From positions 1-33,827 of the forward strand of contig NZ_WIVE01000045.1 of NCBI RefSeq assembly GCF_009601025.1: a stretch of DNA of 33,827 nt. The letters run 5' to 3'. Every line of letters starts with the position of its first letter. Within the stretch, counting starts at the first letter, position 1. A program made the position numbers and the translations under genes. Origin of the DNA: Roseospira navarrensis. GTDB lineage: Bacteria; Pseudomonadota; Alphaproteobacteria; Rhodospirillales; Rhodospirillaceae. The notes beneath the pieces were generated by a model, which searched no databases, was not told the origin of the DNA, and was given only the letters and a program-made list of their open reading frames with translations. Positions 8,866-18,150 of the stretch are shown in pieces.

Positions 8866-9515
8866 GCCTGAGCGCCTGGGCCGGGCTCGCCGGGGCGGTC
8901 CTGCTGGCGGCGTTCCTCGTCTGGTTCGTGGCCTGGGGGCTGCTGTCGAAACGCCATCGGCTGCCCTGCCCGTCCTGGCTGGGCTGGATGGTGGAGATGG
9001 ACAACCCCTTCACGCGCACCAACCGGGCCGCCTTCATTGTCGAGGCGCTGGACCTGACGCCGGGCATGCGCGTGCTGGATGCCGGCTGCGGGCCGGGCCG
9101 CCTGACGATCCCGCTCGCCGAGGCCGTCGGACCGCACGGCGTGGTGACGGCGGTGGACATCCAGCCGGCCATGCTGGAGCGGGTGCGGGCCCGCCTGAAG
9201 GGGCGCGCGGACCTGACCGTCCATCTGGTGGCGGGCGCGCTGGAAGAGGCCGTCCCGGCGGATGCCGCCTTCGACCGGGCCCTTCTGGTCACCGTGCTGG
9301 GCGAGATTCCGGATCAGGCGGCCGCGCTGCGGCGGGTTCACGACAGCCTGCGCCCGGGCGGCGTGCTGTCGATCACCGAACTGGTGTTCGACCCGCACTT
9401 CCAGCGGCTGAGCCGGATCACGGCCCGGGCGGAGGCGGCCGGATTCCGGCCCTCCACCATCCACGGCGGCCGGCTGGCCTACACCGCCCATTTCGTGCGG
9501 CCGGCCGCCGCCTGA
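8862..9515 (+). CDS. Membrane-anchored class I SAM-dependent methyltransferase
   Basis: A 217-residue protein with one N-terminal membrane helix (about 7-28) followed by a Rossmann methyltransferase domain. SAM-binding motif I is VLDAGCGPGRLTIPLA (from 71), and the acidic end of strand 2 is VVTAVDIQPAML. A late LRPGGVLSITEL strand and loop fit the fold. The substrate is unknown; the anchor suggests a lipid, quinone-like or membrane-near substrate, but that is inference. The ATG at 8862 overlaps the potI stop by ATGA, so it is read as the last gene of the polyamine operon. Co-translation does not prove a polyamine role. Confidence 0.8.
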   Translation: MSLSAWAGLAGAVLLAAFLVWFVAWGLLSKRHRLPCPSWLGWMVEMDNPFTRTNRAAFIVEALDLTPGMRVLDAGCGPGRLTIPLAEAVGPHGVVTAVDIQPAMLERVRARLKGRADLTVHLVAGALEEAVPADAAFDRALLVTVLGEIPDQAAALRRVHDSLRPGGVLSITELVFDPHFQRLSRITARAEAAGFRPSTIHGGRLAYTAHFVRPAAA

Positions 9516-9539
9516 TCCCGAGCCCGGCCGCGCGCGGGA

Positions 9540-11645
9540 TCAGGCCCGCACGGTGGCCAGGAAGGAGCGGATCTGGTCCTGCAGCGCGCCGGACCGCTCC
9601 GACAGGGCATGCGCGGCGGCCTGCACATCCTCGGCCGAGCGCCGGTTGTTGGTGGTCTCCGCGCTGACGGCCGCGATGGTCTCCGAGACGTGATGGGTCC
9701 CTTCCGAGGCCTGCTGGACATTGCGGGCGATCTCGCGCGTCGCCGCGCCCTGCTCCTCGATGGCCGCCGCGATGGCCGAGGCGATGCTGCTGATGGAGCC
9801 GATGGTCTCCGACACCGCCTTGATGACGCCCACGGTCTGCTGGGTCTCGGACTGGATGGCGCCGATCTGACCGCTGATCTCCTCGGTCGCCTTGGCGGTC
9901 TGGCTGGCGAGGGTCTTGACCTCGTTCGCGACCACGGCGAAGCCCTTGCCGGCGTCCCCGGCGCGCGCCGCCTCGATAGTGGCGTTCAGGGCCAGAAGGT
10001 TGGTCTGGTTCGCGATGTCGGTGATGAGGGTGACCACCTGCCCGATGCGGTCGGCGGCCTCGGCCAGCGAGCCGACCCGCCGGTCCGCGTCCGTCGCCTG
10101 ATCCACCGCTTCGGCCGCCACGGTCGAGGCGCGCTGGACCTGCGAGCCGATCTCGTCGATGGACGAGGTCAGTTCCTCGGTCGCCGACGCCACCGTGGAC
10201 ACGTTGGTGCTGGCCTCTTCCGACGCGCTGGCCACCGATGTGGCCTGTTCGTCCACGGTCTGCACCCGCTCGCTCATGGTGCGGGCGACCGCCTCCATGT
10301 CCTCAACCGCGCGGGCCACGCCGCCCATGATCTCGCCCACCGACGCCTCGAAGGTATCCGCCATCTCCAGGCGGTTGCGTCGGCGTTCCTCCGAGGCCTC
10401 GGCCTCGGCCCGCTGGCGCTCCTGCTCCATGTCGCGCATGCGGGCGAGGTTCGCCTTGAACGAGTCCAGCGCGCGGGAGATGGCCCCCACCTCGTCGGTG
10501 CGGTCCTGGCCGCTGATGGCCACGGTGGTGTCGCCCTTCTCGATCGCCGCGATGGCCGACACGAGCCCGCTCATGGGCCGGTTGATGAGCCGCCGCCCCA
10601 CCAGCCACAGGGCCGCGACCAGCACGACCAGCAGCACCGCCCCGGTGATCGCCAGGATCCAGGCCAGCCGGTTCGCCGGGGCGTTGATGGCGGCATCCTG
10701 CAGGTTGACCATGACCGACCAGGACAGGTCGGACTCGCCCAACGGGATCGGCGTGAACAGGTGGGTGTAGTCGGCATGGGCCAGCACCGGGCTGTCGCTC
10801 AGGCCCTCGGACGCCATCTCGAACGCCTCGCCCGCCGTGATCGCGGGCAGCGCCGATCGCAGCGCCGGCAGAGTTTCCGTCACCGGCTTGCCGCGCGCGT
10901 CCGCGTCGGGCATGGCCACCCACTGGCCGGCGTTGGAGATCACGAAGACGGACCCGGAGCCCAGCGGCCGGGTGTCCGCCAGCGCGCCCCAGATGTCGGA
11001 CAGCTTCAGGTCGACACCGACCACACCGATGGTGCGGCCGCCGTCCTTGATCGGCACGGCCAGCGAGGTCAGGAACACGATGGTTCCGTCAATGTCCCAC
11101 ACCGTCGGTTCCGTGACGAACTCCCGGCCCGTGGTCAGCGGCACCTGATAGTATTTGCCCTGATCCCCAGCCGACTCCATGGATTCCAGATGGTACAGGG
11201 TCAGCCCGGCGGCATCGCCGAAATCGTACCAGTAGCTCAGGTAACGCCCCGAGTCGTCGGTCTGCGGGCCGCCTCCCACGAAGGCCTCGTCCCGCCCGTC
11301 CAGCGCATCCGGCTCATAGCCCGCCCAGGCCCCGGCGAGGGCCGGGTTGCTCTTCATCGTCTCTTCCAGGATGGCGTCGAACACGGCGCGGTCCGTCACC
11401 CCCTGGGCCTTCAGGGTGGCGAAGGTCTTGGACAGCTCACGGGCGATGACGAGCCCCTCTTCCAGGTCCGCCTGGATGTCGCGGGCGATCGCCTGCCCGA
11501 GGGCACGCCCTTCGCTGAGGGCCAGATCCTCGGTCTCGGACTGGGCCGTCGTGCCCATCACGACGCCGCCGATCAGCAGCCCCACGACCAGGACAAAGGC
11601 GCTGGCAAGCACCAGTTTCGCCGACACCGACAGCTTCAGGCCCAT
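9540..11645 (-). CDS. Methyl-accepting chemotaxis protein with periplasmic Cache-type sensor
   Basis: A 701-residue chemoreceptor. Helix 1 (about 8-30) anchors it; a periplasmic region of about 300 residues follows and looks like a double Cache domain ([19 protein letters not shown], then [18 protein letters not shown]). A second membrane helix lies near [20 protein letters not shown], then HAMP and the long cytoplasmic signalling hairpin with the conserved tip region [20 protein letters not shown]. It would control CheA in response to a small molecule that cannot be named. The start is ATG 11645 with AAAGGGGA upstream rather than the ATG 36 bases earlier. No CheA or CheW gene is adjacent, but cheZ lies about 4 kb away. 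Confidence 0.9.
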   Translation of the reverse strand: MGLKLSVSAKLVLASAFVLVVGLLIGGVVMGTTAQSETEDLALSEGRALGQAIARDIQADLEEGLVIARELSKTFATLKAQGVTDRAVFDAILEETMKSNPALAGAWAGYEPDALDGRDEAFVGGGPQTDDSGRYLSYWYDFGDAAGLTLYHLESMESAGDQGKYYQVPLTTGREFVTEPTVWDIDGTIVFLTSLAVPIKDGGRTIGVVGVDLKLSDIWGALADTRPLGSGSVFVISNAGQWVAMPDADARGKPVTETLPALRSALPAITAGEAFEMASEGLSDSPVLAHADYTHLFTPIPLGESDLSWSVMVNLQDAAINAPANRLAWILAITGAVLLVVLVAALWLVGRRLINRPMSGLVSAIAAIEKGDTTVAISGQDRTDEVGAISRALDSFKANLARMRDMEQERQRAEAEASEERRRNRLEMADTFEASVGEIMGGVARAVEDMEAVARTMSERVQTVDEQATSVASASEEASTNVSTVASATEELTSSIDEIGSQVQRASTVAAEAVDQATDADRRVGSLAEAADRIGQVVTLITDIANQTNLLALNATIEAARAGDAGKGFAVVANEVKTLASQTAKATEEISGQIGAIQSETQQTVGVIKAVSETIGSISSIASAIAAAIEEQGAATREIARNVQQASEGTHHVSETIAAVSAETTNNRRSAEDVQAAAHALSERSGALQDQIRSFLATVRA

Positions 11646-11970
11646 GACCGTTTCCCCTTTCTGCTTTTCCGGCAGGCTCAACCGTCACGCGCACACCGGA
11701 ATGCCCCGCACCAACCGGCGGGCGAGGGCTGTTGAGAAACACTTTAAAGAAGACCGCGCCACACTGCCATGAAGAATCAGTGACCTCATCAGATATTCTC
11801 AGGCCCGAGCGCAGCATTGCCAATGATTCTCATAAAATTAACTGCAACCGGGCAAGCAAAACGGGGCGCTGCCCCGCGCGGAGCAGCATGGGTCGCAGAC
11901 TCGGGGCGTTCATGGTATGCAGGACGCTCCTCCGACTGTCGTGCCATTCGTCCCGGAAGGACCCACCACC
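11646..11970. other. Intergenic region between divergent mcp and AIM24 genes
   Basis: This 325-bp region holds the promoters of two divergent genes. Its middle (about 11730-11840) is AT-rich compared with its surroundings. It contains a Fur-like site near 11822 (listed separately) and a small stem, CGGGGC-GCT-GCCCCG, at about 11861-11875. I see no credible coding frame. Confidence 0.4.
11816..11836. promoter_or_regulatory. Possible Fur-like operator
   Basis: The core AATGATTCTCAT (11822-11833) in an AT-rich setting resembles the half-sites of iron-responsive Fur boxes. It lies about 140 bp from the AIM24 start and about 175 bp from the mcp start, so either could be controlled. The match is partial and neither gene is a known iron gene, so this is a weak call. 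Confidence 0.25.
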
Positions 11971-12711
11971 ATGGATTACACGATCACCCACGGCCCCGCC
12001 TTCGCTCTGCTGGAGATGACCATGGAGCAGGGCGAGCAGGTCCAATGCGAATCCGGCGCCATGGTCACCATGTCGCCGTCCCTGTCGCTGGAAACCTCGA
12101 TCGGCGGCGGCGGTGGCGGCGGCGGGTTCTTCGGGCGGGCGATCAGCGGCCTCGCCCGCTCGGCCCTGGGCGGAGAGAGCTTCTTCGTCACCACCATCAC
12201 GGCGGAAAGCGGGTCGGGCAGCCTCTCCCTCGCGCCCGCCATGCCGGGCGACATCCGCGACGCCGAGATCGAGAGCGCGCCGCTGATCCTGCAGGCCGGC
12301 TCGTTCCTGGCCAGTTCACCCGGCGTGTCCATCGACGCCTCGTGGGGCGGCATGCGCGGCCTGCTGGGCGGCGAGGGCCTGTTCATGCTGCGCGCCACCG
12401 GCACCGGCACCGTGTTCCTCTCCAGCTTCGGCGCCATCGTGCGGCGCGACCTGGAGGCCGGCGAGCGGCTGGTCGTGGACAGCGGGCACATGGTCGCCTA
12501 TCAGGACGGCATGGGGCTGGAGACGCGCATGGTCGCCGGCGCCGGCGGCTTCTTCAAGCGCGCCTTCACCAGCGCCACGAGCGGCGAGGGTCTTGTGATG
12601 GAGTTCACGGGGCCGGGCCCGGTGTGGATCCAGACCCGCAACCCGCAGGCCTTTTCCGGCTGGATCGCCACCCTGCTGCCGAACATGCGCAACCAGTCCA
12701 GCGGGCATTAA
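11971..12711 (+). CDS. AIM24 / TIGR00266 family protein
   Basis: A 246-residue protein matching the TIGR00266/AIM24 pattern: an opening YTITHGPAFALLEMTMEQGE, the ESGAMVTMSPSLSLET strand, a run of eight glycines followed by FFGRAISGLARSALGGESFF, and the late LVVDSGHMVAYQDGM and NPQAFSGWIATLLP segments. The fold is a trimeric beta-sandwich; the eukaryotic relative AIM24 affects mitochondrial inner-membrane organisation, but the bacterial role is unknown. The ATG at 11971 has GGAAGGA about nine bases upstream. It stands alone, convergent with ureC. Confidence 0.85.
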   Translation: MDYTITHGPAFALLEMTMEQGEQVQCESGAMVTMSPSLSLETSIGGGGGGGGFFGRAISGLARSALGGESFFVTTITAESGSGSLSLAPAMPGDIRDAEIESAPLILQAGSFLASSPGVSIDASWGGMRGLLGGEGLFMLRATGTGTVFLSSFGAIVRRDLEAGERLVVDSGHMVAYQDGMGLETRMVAGAGGFFKRAFTSATSGEGLVMEFTGPGPVWIQTRNPQAFSGWIATLLPNMRNQSSGH

Positions 12712-12758
12712 CGAGTCCGATCGGCGGTCGATGGAAGCGGACTCGTCCGCCTCCATCG
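12712..12758. terminator. Convergent-gene hairpins between AIM24 and ureC
   Basis: CGATGGAAGCGGA (12729-12741) pairs with TCCGCCTCCATCG (12746-12758) around a CTCG loop, with one mismatch. A second, competing stem pairs CGAGTCCG (12712-12719) with CGGACTCG (12738-12745). Both cannot form together. The position between two convergent stop codons suggests bidirectional termination, though no T-run follows. Confidence 0.5.
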
Positions 12759-12770
12759 CCTCCGGCACCG

Positions 12771-14465
12771 TCAGAACAGGAAGTACCGTTGCGCCAGCGG
12801 CAGTTCGTCCGCCGGCGCGCAGGTCAGCGCCTCGCCGTCGGCGCGCACCGTGGCGGTCTCCGGATCGACCTCGATGTGCGGCATGGCGTCGTTGAGCACC
12901 ATGTCGGCCTTGGTCACGGAGCGGCAGCCGTAGACCGGCAGCAAGGTCTTCCGCAGACCCAGGGTGCCCCCCAGCACGGTGGCGATGGCCTCGGCCGAAA
13001 CGAAGGTCACGCTGCTGGTGGTCAGGGCGCGCCCGAAGGCGGCGAACATGGGCTCGGCGGCCATGGGCTGCGGGCCGGAGACGCCGCCGTCGGGGTCGCC
13101 GACGCCGGCCATGGCGATGCTGCCGCCCTTCAGCACCATGTCCGGCTTTGCCCCGAAGAAGGCCGGCGTCCACAGCACCAGGTCCGCCAGCCGGCCCGGC
13201 GCGACCGAGCCCACGTGATCCCCGATCCCGTGCGTCCGCGCCGGATTGACCGTGTACTTGGCGATATAGCGGCGCACACGAATATTGTCGTTGTCGCCGG
13301 TCTCCTCGGGCAGGCGGCCGCGCTGCCGCTTCATCTTGTGGGCTGTCTGCCACGTGCGGGTGATGATCTCGCTCGACCCGCCTGAAGGACGGCCATCCGA
13401 CGCGATCATGGACAGCGCGCCGATGTCATGAAGGATGTCCTCGGCCGCGATGCCGGTCGCCGGGTCGCAGTCGCGCGGCGCACCCGCCGCGACCAGGGCC
13501 GCCCGCTCCCGGCGCCCGTGGCACAGCGCATCGCGGCTGTTGACCGTCAGCGGCCGGGTCAGCGCGGCGGAGCTGGGCAGCACGTTGGCCTCGCCGCACA
13601 GGCGGACGGCGTCCGGCGCCAGCCCACCGCCAGCACCCGGCGTATGAAACGCATGGACGGCGCGCCCCCGGAACGCGGCGACCCAGTCGGCCACGTACCC
13701 GCTCTCGTTCAGGGTGTCGGTCTGGATGGCGACCTGGACGTTCAGACGCTCGGCCACGGACAGCCCGGTCTCGATGGCGCTGGGCGTCGCGCCCCACGCA
13801 TCGTGGAGCTTCAGGCCGATGGCCCCGGCCGAGACCTGTTCCTCAAGCGCGCCGGGCAGGCTGGCGTTGCCCTTGCCATAGAATCCCATGTTGACCGGAA
13901 AGCCGTCGGCGGCCTGCAGCATCCGCCGCAGGTGCCACGGCCCCGGCGTGGCCCCGGTCGCGGCGGACCCGTTCGACGGACCTGTGCCGCCGCCCAGCAT
14001 GGTGGTGATGCCGGAGGCCAGGGCGGCCTCCACTTGCCGGGGTCGGGTCCAATGCGTGTTGGCGTCCACGCCCCCGGCGGTCAGGATGCGGCCCTCGCCG
14101 GCGATGATGTCGGTGCCGGGCCCGATGGTGATGGTCACGCCGGGCTGGGTATCCGGGTTGCCGGCCTTGCCGATGGCTTCGATCCTGCCGTCCAGAAGCC
14201 CCACATCCGCCTTGGTGATGCCGCCCGCATCCACGATCAGCACATTGGTGATGACGGTATCCACGGCGCCCTGCGAGCGCCACGCCTGCGACTGCCCCAT
14301 GCCGTCGCGGATCACCCGGCCGGCGCCGAACAGAACCTCCTCGCCGGCGACGGTATGATCCCGCTCGACCTCGATCACAAGGTCCGTGTCGCCCAGACGC
14401 ACCCGGTCGCCGGTGGTCGGTCCGTACAGAGCGGCATAACTGCCGCGATCGATCTCGTACGCCAT
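12771..14465 (-). CDS. ureC: Urease-like alpha subunit with altered nickel site
   Basis: A 564-residue protein, near the normal 567-572, alignable to UreC from end to end, including [27 protein letters not shown], the carbamylated-lysine region GLKLHDAWG (Lys219), TWQTAHKMK and the C-terminal AQRYFLF. However, several catalytic positions differ. The canonical DTHIHF that supplies two nickel-ligand histidines reads DANTHW (Asn136 for the first; His138 kept). The ligand in [12 protein letters not shown] is Gln248. The flap with the catalytic CHH motif is about five residues shorter and rearranged ([14 protein letters not shown]). His274 and Asp357 are kept. The ATG lies six bases after the ureB stop. 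Urea hydrolysis by the standard two-nickel mechanism is doubtful; it could be a divergent amidohydrolase or an inactive paralog. Confidence 0.85.
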   Translation of the reverse strand: MAYEIDRGSYAALYGPTTGDRVRLGDTDLVIEVERDHTVAGEEVLFGAGRVIRDGMGQSQAWRSQGAVDTVITNVLIVDAGGITKADVGLLDGRIEAIGKAGNPDTQPGVTITIGPGTDIIAGEGRILTAGGVDANTHWTRPRQVEAALASGITTMLGGGTGPSNGSAATGATPGPWHLRRMLQAADGFPVNMGFYGKGNASLPGALEEQVSAGAIGLKLHDAWGATPSAIETGLSVAERLNVQVAIQTDTLNESGYVADWVAAFRGRAVHAFHTPGAGGGLAPDAVRLCGEANVLPSSAALTRPLTVNSRDALCHGRRERAALVAAGAPRDCDPATGIAAEDILHDIGALSMIASDGRPSGGSSEIITRTWQTAHKMKRQRGRLPEETGDNDNIRVRRYIAKYTVNPARTHGIGDHVGSVAPGRLADLVLWTPAFFGAKPDMVLKGGSIAMAGVGDPDGGVSGPQPMAAEPMFAAFGRALTTSSVTFVSAEAIATVLGGTLGLRKTLLPVYGCRSVTKADMVLNDAMPHIEVDPETATVRADGEALTCAPADELPLAQRYFLF

Positions 14466-14471
14466 CTCGTT

Positions 14472-14789
14472 TCAGTCCTCCAGCGCGCCCTGAACCTCGG
14501 CCCTGAACCCCCAGACCATGCGCCGCCCCTCGTACGGCACCAGGGTGACCTCGCGGGTCTCGCCGGGCTCGAAGCGGACCGCCATGCCGGCGGGAATGTC
14601 GAGCCGGTAGCCGCGCGCGGCCTCGCGGTCGAACGACAGCGCCGGATTGGCCTCGGCGACGTGATAGTGGCTGCCCACGTCAATGGGACGGTCGCCCGCG
14701 TTGGCGACGCTGAGGGTGATGGTCTCGCGGTTGGCGTTCAGGGTCAGGGTGCCGGCGGCAGGCAGGACTTCTCCCGGGATCATGGCCAT
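14472..14789 (-). CDS. ureB: Urease beta subunit
   Basis: A 105-residue protein with the full UreB pattern: [11 protein letters not shown] start, [36 protein letters not shown] and [13 protein letters not shown]. UreB is a beta-rich structural subunit of the (alpha-beta-gamma)3 enzyme. Unlike ureC it shows no obvious loss of conserved positions. GGGAGGG, which overlaps the end of ureA, precedes the ATG at 14789; a second ATG at 14783 is possible. It is the middle gene of three tightly packed subunit genes. Confidence 0.9.
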   Translation of the reverse strand: MAMIPGEVLPAAGTLTLNANRETITLSVANAGDRPIDVGSHYHVAEANPALSFDREAARGYRLDIPAGMAVRFEPGETREVTLVPYEGRRMVWGFRAEVQGALED

Positions 14790-14799
14790 GGGACCCTCC

Positions 14800-15102
14800 C
14801 TAGCGAATCGGCTGATGGACGGTCACCAGCTTGGTGCCGTCGGGGAACGTGGCTTCCACCTGGATCTCAGGGATCATCTCGGGGACGCCGTCCATCACCT
14901 GGTCGCGGGAGAGGATCTGCCCGCCCTCGCGCATCAGGTCCGCCACGGCGCGGCCGTCGCGGGCCCCCTCCACGACCGCGTCCGTGATGAGCGCCACCGC
15001 CTCCGGATGGTTCAGCCGCACGCCCCGGTCCAGCCGGCGGCGGGCGACCATGGCCGCCATCGCCACCAGAAGTTTATCCTTTTCACGCGGTGTCAGGTTC
15101 AT
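14800..15102 (-). CDS. ureA: Urease gamma subunit
   Basis: A 100-residue protein with the standard UreA sequence plan: [40 protein letters not shown], then the [14 protein letters not shown]-like helix and [20 protein letters not shown], ending at VTVHQPIR. It is the small helical subunit of three-subunit bacterial ureases. GAGGAGG lies about eight bases before the ATG at 15102. It is the first gene of the operon. None of the accessory genes ureD, ureE, ureF or ureG is next to it; upstream is 363 bp of non-coding DNA and then cheZ, read in the same direction. Confidence 0.92.
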   Translation of the reverse strand: MNLTPREKDKLLVAMAAMVARRRLDRGVRLNHPEAVALITDAVVEGARDGRAVADLMREGGQILSRDQVMDGVPEMIPEIQVEATFPDGTKLVTVHQPIR

Positions 15103-15465
15103 TGTGGTCGCCTCCTCGCCCCCTCTGCTTCCCGTGCGCGGCCGGCGCCCGGCCACACCCCGGCTCCGTCACCCCCGGCGCGGCGCATGGCAAGCCGGGT
15201 GGCGCGGGGCGGATGCGTCCGCTCGCTTTGGCACGGTGGTCTCGCACGGTCGCCCCGTCCGCCGGCGTCCGGATCCCGCCGGAGGCGCAACACCCTCCGT
15301 CATCCCGTCCGAGATGGAGCACGATAGCCCTTTTTCGGCGTGCGGGCTATGCCCAGATGGCAGGCACGATCAGCGACCTGCCCTGAATCGGGCACACGGC
15401 CGCAGCCCGGCCCGGTCGAGCCAGGAGCGAGCGCCCAGACGTCAACGGGACTCCGAAGCGGGGCC
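15103..15465. other. Non-coding region upstream of the urease operon
   Basis: This 363-bp stretch lies between the end of cheZ and ureA, both on the minus strand. It should hold the ureABC promoter, but I see no clear hexamers. A stem of seven pairs, ATAGCCC (15324-15330) with GGGCTAT (15344-15350), encloses a T-rich 13-base loop about 225 bp before ureA. No reading frame in it resembles a protein. Confidence 0.35.
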
Positions 15466-16239
15466 TCAGTCGAACAGGGCGTCGATCTCATCCTGGGAGA
15501 TGCCGCCGCCCTGGCGCTGCGGACCGTTGAGAAGGTCCTGGTCGCGCTGGTCCTGCGAGGACGTGTCGTCGGCCGCTTCGCTCTGCTGGTATTCCAGGAA
15601 GCCGTCGCGCCCCCAGATGTCCATCATGCTGTCGATCCGCTCTTCAATGAACTTCATGGCGTTGACGACCTTGCTGATGCGCTGGCCGGTCAGGTCCTGG
15701 AAGTTGCAATGCTCGAACACGCCCAGCAGCTTTTCCTGGATCTCGTCGGCGATCTGGCGGACGTAGCCGTCCTCGTTGTGCGCCTGGATTTCGGACACCA
15801 GATGCGTGACCGCCTCCGTGATATCCAGGATGCCGTCCGTCGCCCCTTCCGTGGCGCCCACGATCGCGTCGAGCTCGTGGGCCATCTCGGTCAGGCGATC
15901 CCCCTCCGGACGCTGATCGCGCAGCTTGGCGATCTCGACCTTGGTGTCCTCGATGCTGCGGGCCAGGGCGATGATCTCCGTCCGCAGCATCCGCGCTTCC
16001 TCCGCCTGCCGCAGGAGGTCTTCGGGGATGGGCTCCGGAGCCGGTTTCTCCGGGGCGTCATCCTCGGCCCCGGGCAGACGGCGTTCGACCCCGTCCAGCC
16101 GACGCGACAGCGCCCCGATGGCATCCAGGATGGCGGCTGTCTCGGGGCCATGCGGCCCGCCGTTCACGGGCGCGTCCTGCCCGGCCTGGAACCCCGCCCG
16201 GGTCCGTTCTGCACTGTAGGGGCGGCGCGTGGTGGGCAT
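15466..16239 (-). CDS. cheZ: CheZ-type CheY-phosphate phosphatase
   Basis: A 257-residue, mostly helical protein. The catalytic stretch FEHCNFQDLTGQRISKVVN contains Asp182 and Gln186, equivalent to Asp143 and Gln147 of E. coli CheZ, which position water and magnesium to remove phosphate from CheY-P. A long coiled-coil helix precedes it (about 72-170). The C-terminal peptide ISQDEIDALFD (247-257), after a low-complexity linker, is like the CheY-binding peptide at the N-terminus of FliM, so it probably tethers CheY. Residues 1-70 are a variable extension. It is a single gene; a chemoreceptor gene lies about 4 kb away, but no other che genes are present. Confidence 0.85.
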   Translation of the reverse strand: MPTTRRPYSAERTRAGFQAGQDAPVNGGPHGPETAAILDAIGALSRRLDGVERRLPGAEDDAPEKPAPEPIPEDLLRQAEEARMLRTEIIALARSIEDTKVEIAKLRDQRPEGDRLTEMAHELDAIVGATEGATDGILDITEAVTHLVSEIQAHNEDGYVRQIADEIQEKLLGVFEHCNFQDLTGQRISKVVNAMKFIEERIDSMMDIWGRDGFLEYQQSEAADDTSSQDQRDQDLLNGPQRQGGGISQDEIDALFD

Positions 16240-16563
16240 GGTCTCGGGTCCCCCGACTGGAGCTGTCCGGGGCCTTCAGGGTCGCCCCGGGCGGGACGCG
16301 CCGCACCCCGCGGCCGCCCCGATCGGTGGGAATATACCCCAACTGCGGGGGAGGCGTCACGCCATACGCTGTCCGTGGTTTCTGTCGGCAGGGGGTGACG
16401 GAGGCGACCCGGCGTCCTACTTAAGCGCCTGTGCGGGTCGGCATGACGGCCCCGGGCGAAGCGTGATACCGTGCCGGACGCATGGCGCCCGGCCCGACCG
16501 TGTCGGAGCCGCCCGCTCGCGGTCACCCGCGCCCCGTCAACCGGATGAACCAACGAGATCGCC
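16240..16563. other. Intergenic region between divergent cheZ and gpmI
   Basis: The 324 bp hold the control regions of two divergent genes. A possible minus-strand promoter for cheZ lies at 16331-16360 (listed separately). I see nothing definite for gpmI, and no protein-like frame. Confidence 0.35.
16331..16360 (-). promoter_or_regulatory. Possible sigma70-type promoter of cheZ
   Basis: Read on the minus strand, GTGACG (16360-16355) and TATATT (16336-16331) are separated by 18 bases, giving four of six matches to TTGACA and five of six to TATAAT. It would give a leader of roughly 85 bases before cheZ. This is a motif match only. Confidence 0.35.
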
Positions 16564-18150
16564 ATGACCGAGACCACGCATCGCCCCCGTCCCGTCGTTC
16601 TGTGCATTCTCGACGGCTGGGGGCATCGGGACGACCCGACCGACAACGCGCTCGCGATGGCGGACACGCCCACCTGGGACCGGCTGCTGCGCGAGAATCC
16701 CCACGCCCTGATCGAAACCAGCGGCGGGGATGTGGGCCTGCCCGGCGGGCAGATGGGCAATTCCGAGGTCGGGCACATGAACCTGGGCGCCGGCCGGGTG
16801 GTGATGCAGGACCTGCCGCGCATCGACACGGCGGTGGAGGACGGCTCGCTGGCCACCATCCCGGCGCTGACCGCGCTCATCGACAAGCTCAAGGCGAGCG
16901 GCGGGACCTGCCACCTGATGGGCCTGATGTCCCCCGGCGGCGTGCACTCGCACCAGGACCATATGGTCGCGCTGGCGAAGGCCGTTTCGGCCGCCGGCGT
17001 GCCCGTGGCGGTCCATGCGCTGATGGACGGGCGCGACACGCCGCCGTCCGCCGGCAAGGGCTATCTGCAAAAGTTCCTTGCGGACGTGGATGGCGTGGCG
17101 AACTGCCGCGTGGGCGTGATCTCCGGCCGCTACTTCGCCATGGACCGCGACAAGCGCTGGGACCGGGTCGAGCTGGCCTACAACGCGCTGGTGGACGGCA
17201 ACGGCGCGGCCCGGGCCGACGATCCGCTGGCGGGCATGCAGGCGGCCTATGACGCCGGCGAGACGGACGAGTTCATCAAGCCGCTGGTGGTCGGCGACTA
17301 CGCCGGCATGGCCGACGGCGACGGCGTGCTGATGGCCAACTTCCGCGCCGACCGGGCGCGGGAAATCCTGGCCGCCCTGCTGGACCCCGACTTCGACGGC
17401 TTCGAGCGGCGGCGGGTGGTTTCGTTCGCGGGGGCGGCCGGCATGGCCGAGTACTCCAAGGCGCACACCGCCTGGATGGACACCCTGTTTCCGCCGGAGA
17501 CCCTGACCGGCATCTTCGGCGAGGTCATCGCCAACGCGGGGCTGACCCAACTCCGCATCGCCGAAACCGAGAAGTACGCGCACGTCACGTTCTTCTTCAA
17601 TGGCGGCGAGGAAACCCAGTTCCCGGGCGAGGAACGCATCCTGGTGCCCAGCCCCAAGGTGGCCACCTACGACCTGCAGCCCGAGATGAGCGCGCCCGAG
17701 GTCACGGACCGTCTGGTGGAGGCCATCGAGGCCAGCAAGTTCGACACCATCATCGTCAATTACGCCAACGGCGACATGGTGGGCCACTCCGGCATCATGG
17801 AAGCCGCGATGAAAGCGGCCGTCACCGTGGACGGCTGCCTGACGCGTCTGGAAAAGGCCGTCAGGGACGCCGGCGGCGTGATGCTGGTCACGGCCGACCA
17901 CGGCAATCTGGAGATGATGCGCGATCCGGAGACCGGCCAGCCCTACACCGCCCACACCGTCGGCAAGGTGGACGCGGTCCTGGTCAACGGGCCGCAGGGC
18001 GCAACGCTGCATGATGGCCGTCTGGCGGATGTCTCGCCGACGCTGCTGGCGCTGATGGGCCTGCCCCAGCCGGCGGAGATGACCGGGCAGTCCCTGGTCT
18101 CGATGGAGGAGGGCCGGGATGGTCTGCGCGCCGGGGGCATGGCCCGATAG
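16564..18150 (+). CDS. gpmI: 2,3-bisphosphoglycerate-independent phosphoglycerate mutase
   Basis: A 528-residue enzyme, slightly longer than the usual ~510. It interconverts 3- and 2-phosphoglycerate in glycolysis and gluconeogenesis using two manganese ions. The N-terminal metal motif CILDGWG (Asp17), the phosphorylated serine Ser67 in GGQMGNSEVGHMNLGAGR, LMDGRDTPPSAGKGYL, the VVNYANGDMVGHSG-like segment and VTADHGNLEMM are all present. Its stop lies 32 bases into the next gene if the latter uses ATG 18119, so the three plus-strand genes gpmI-envC-ctpA form one unit. This gene order is common in alphaproteobacteria. Confidence 0.95.
   Translation: MTETTHRPRPVVLCILDGWGHRDDPTDNALAMADTPTWDRLLRENPHALIETSGGDVGLPGGQMGNSEVGHMNLGAGRVVMQDLPRIDTAVEDGSLATIPALTALIDKLKASGGTCHLMGLMSPGGVHSHQDHMVALAKAVSAAGVPVAVHALMDGRDTPPSAGKGYLQKFLADVDGVANCRVGVISGRYFAMDRDKRWDRVELAYNALVDGNGAARADDPLAGMQAAYDAGETDEFIKPLVVGDYAGMADGDGVLMANFRADRAREILAALLDPDFDGFERRRVVSFAGAAGMAEYSKAHTAWMDTLFPPETLTGIFGEVIANAGLTQLRIAETEKYAHVTFFFNGGEETQFPGEERILVPSPKVATYDLQPEMSAPEVTDRLVEAIEASKFDTIIVNYANGDMVGHSGIMEAAMKAAVTVDGCLTRLEKAVRDAGGVMLVTADHGNLEMMRDPETGQPYTAHTVGKVDAVLVNGPQGATLHDGRLADVSPTLLALMGLPQPAEMTGQSLVSMEEGRDGLRAGGMAR

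Noticed and set aside
9609-11735. A 708-codon plus-strand frame opposite the chemoreceptor
   Set aside because: It is rich in Gly, Arg, His and Asp and resembles no protein; it mirrors the coding pattern of the mcp gene.
12771-14465. Standard nickel urease alpha subunit
   Set aside because: Two ligand histidines and the flap differ, so a plain urease label would overstate what the sequence shows.
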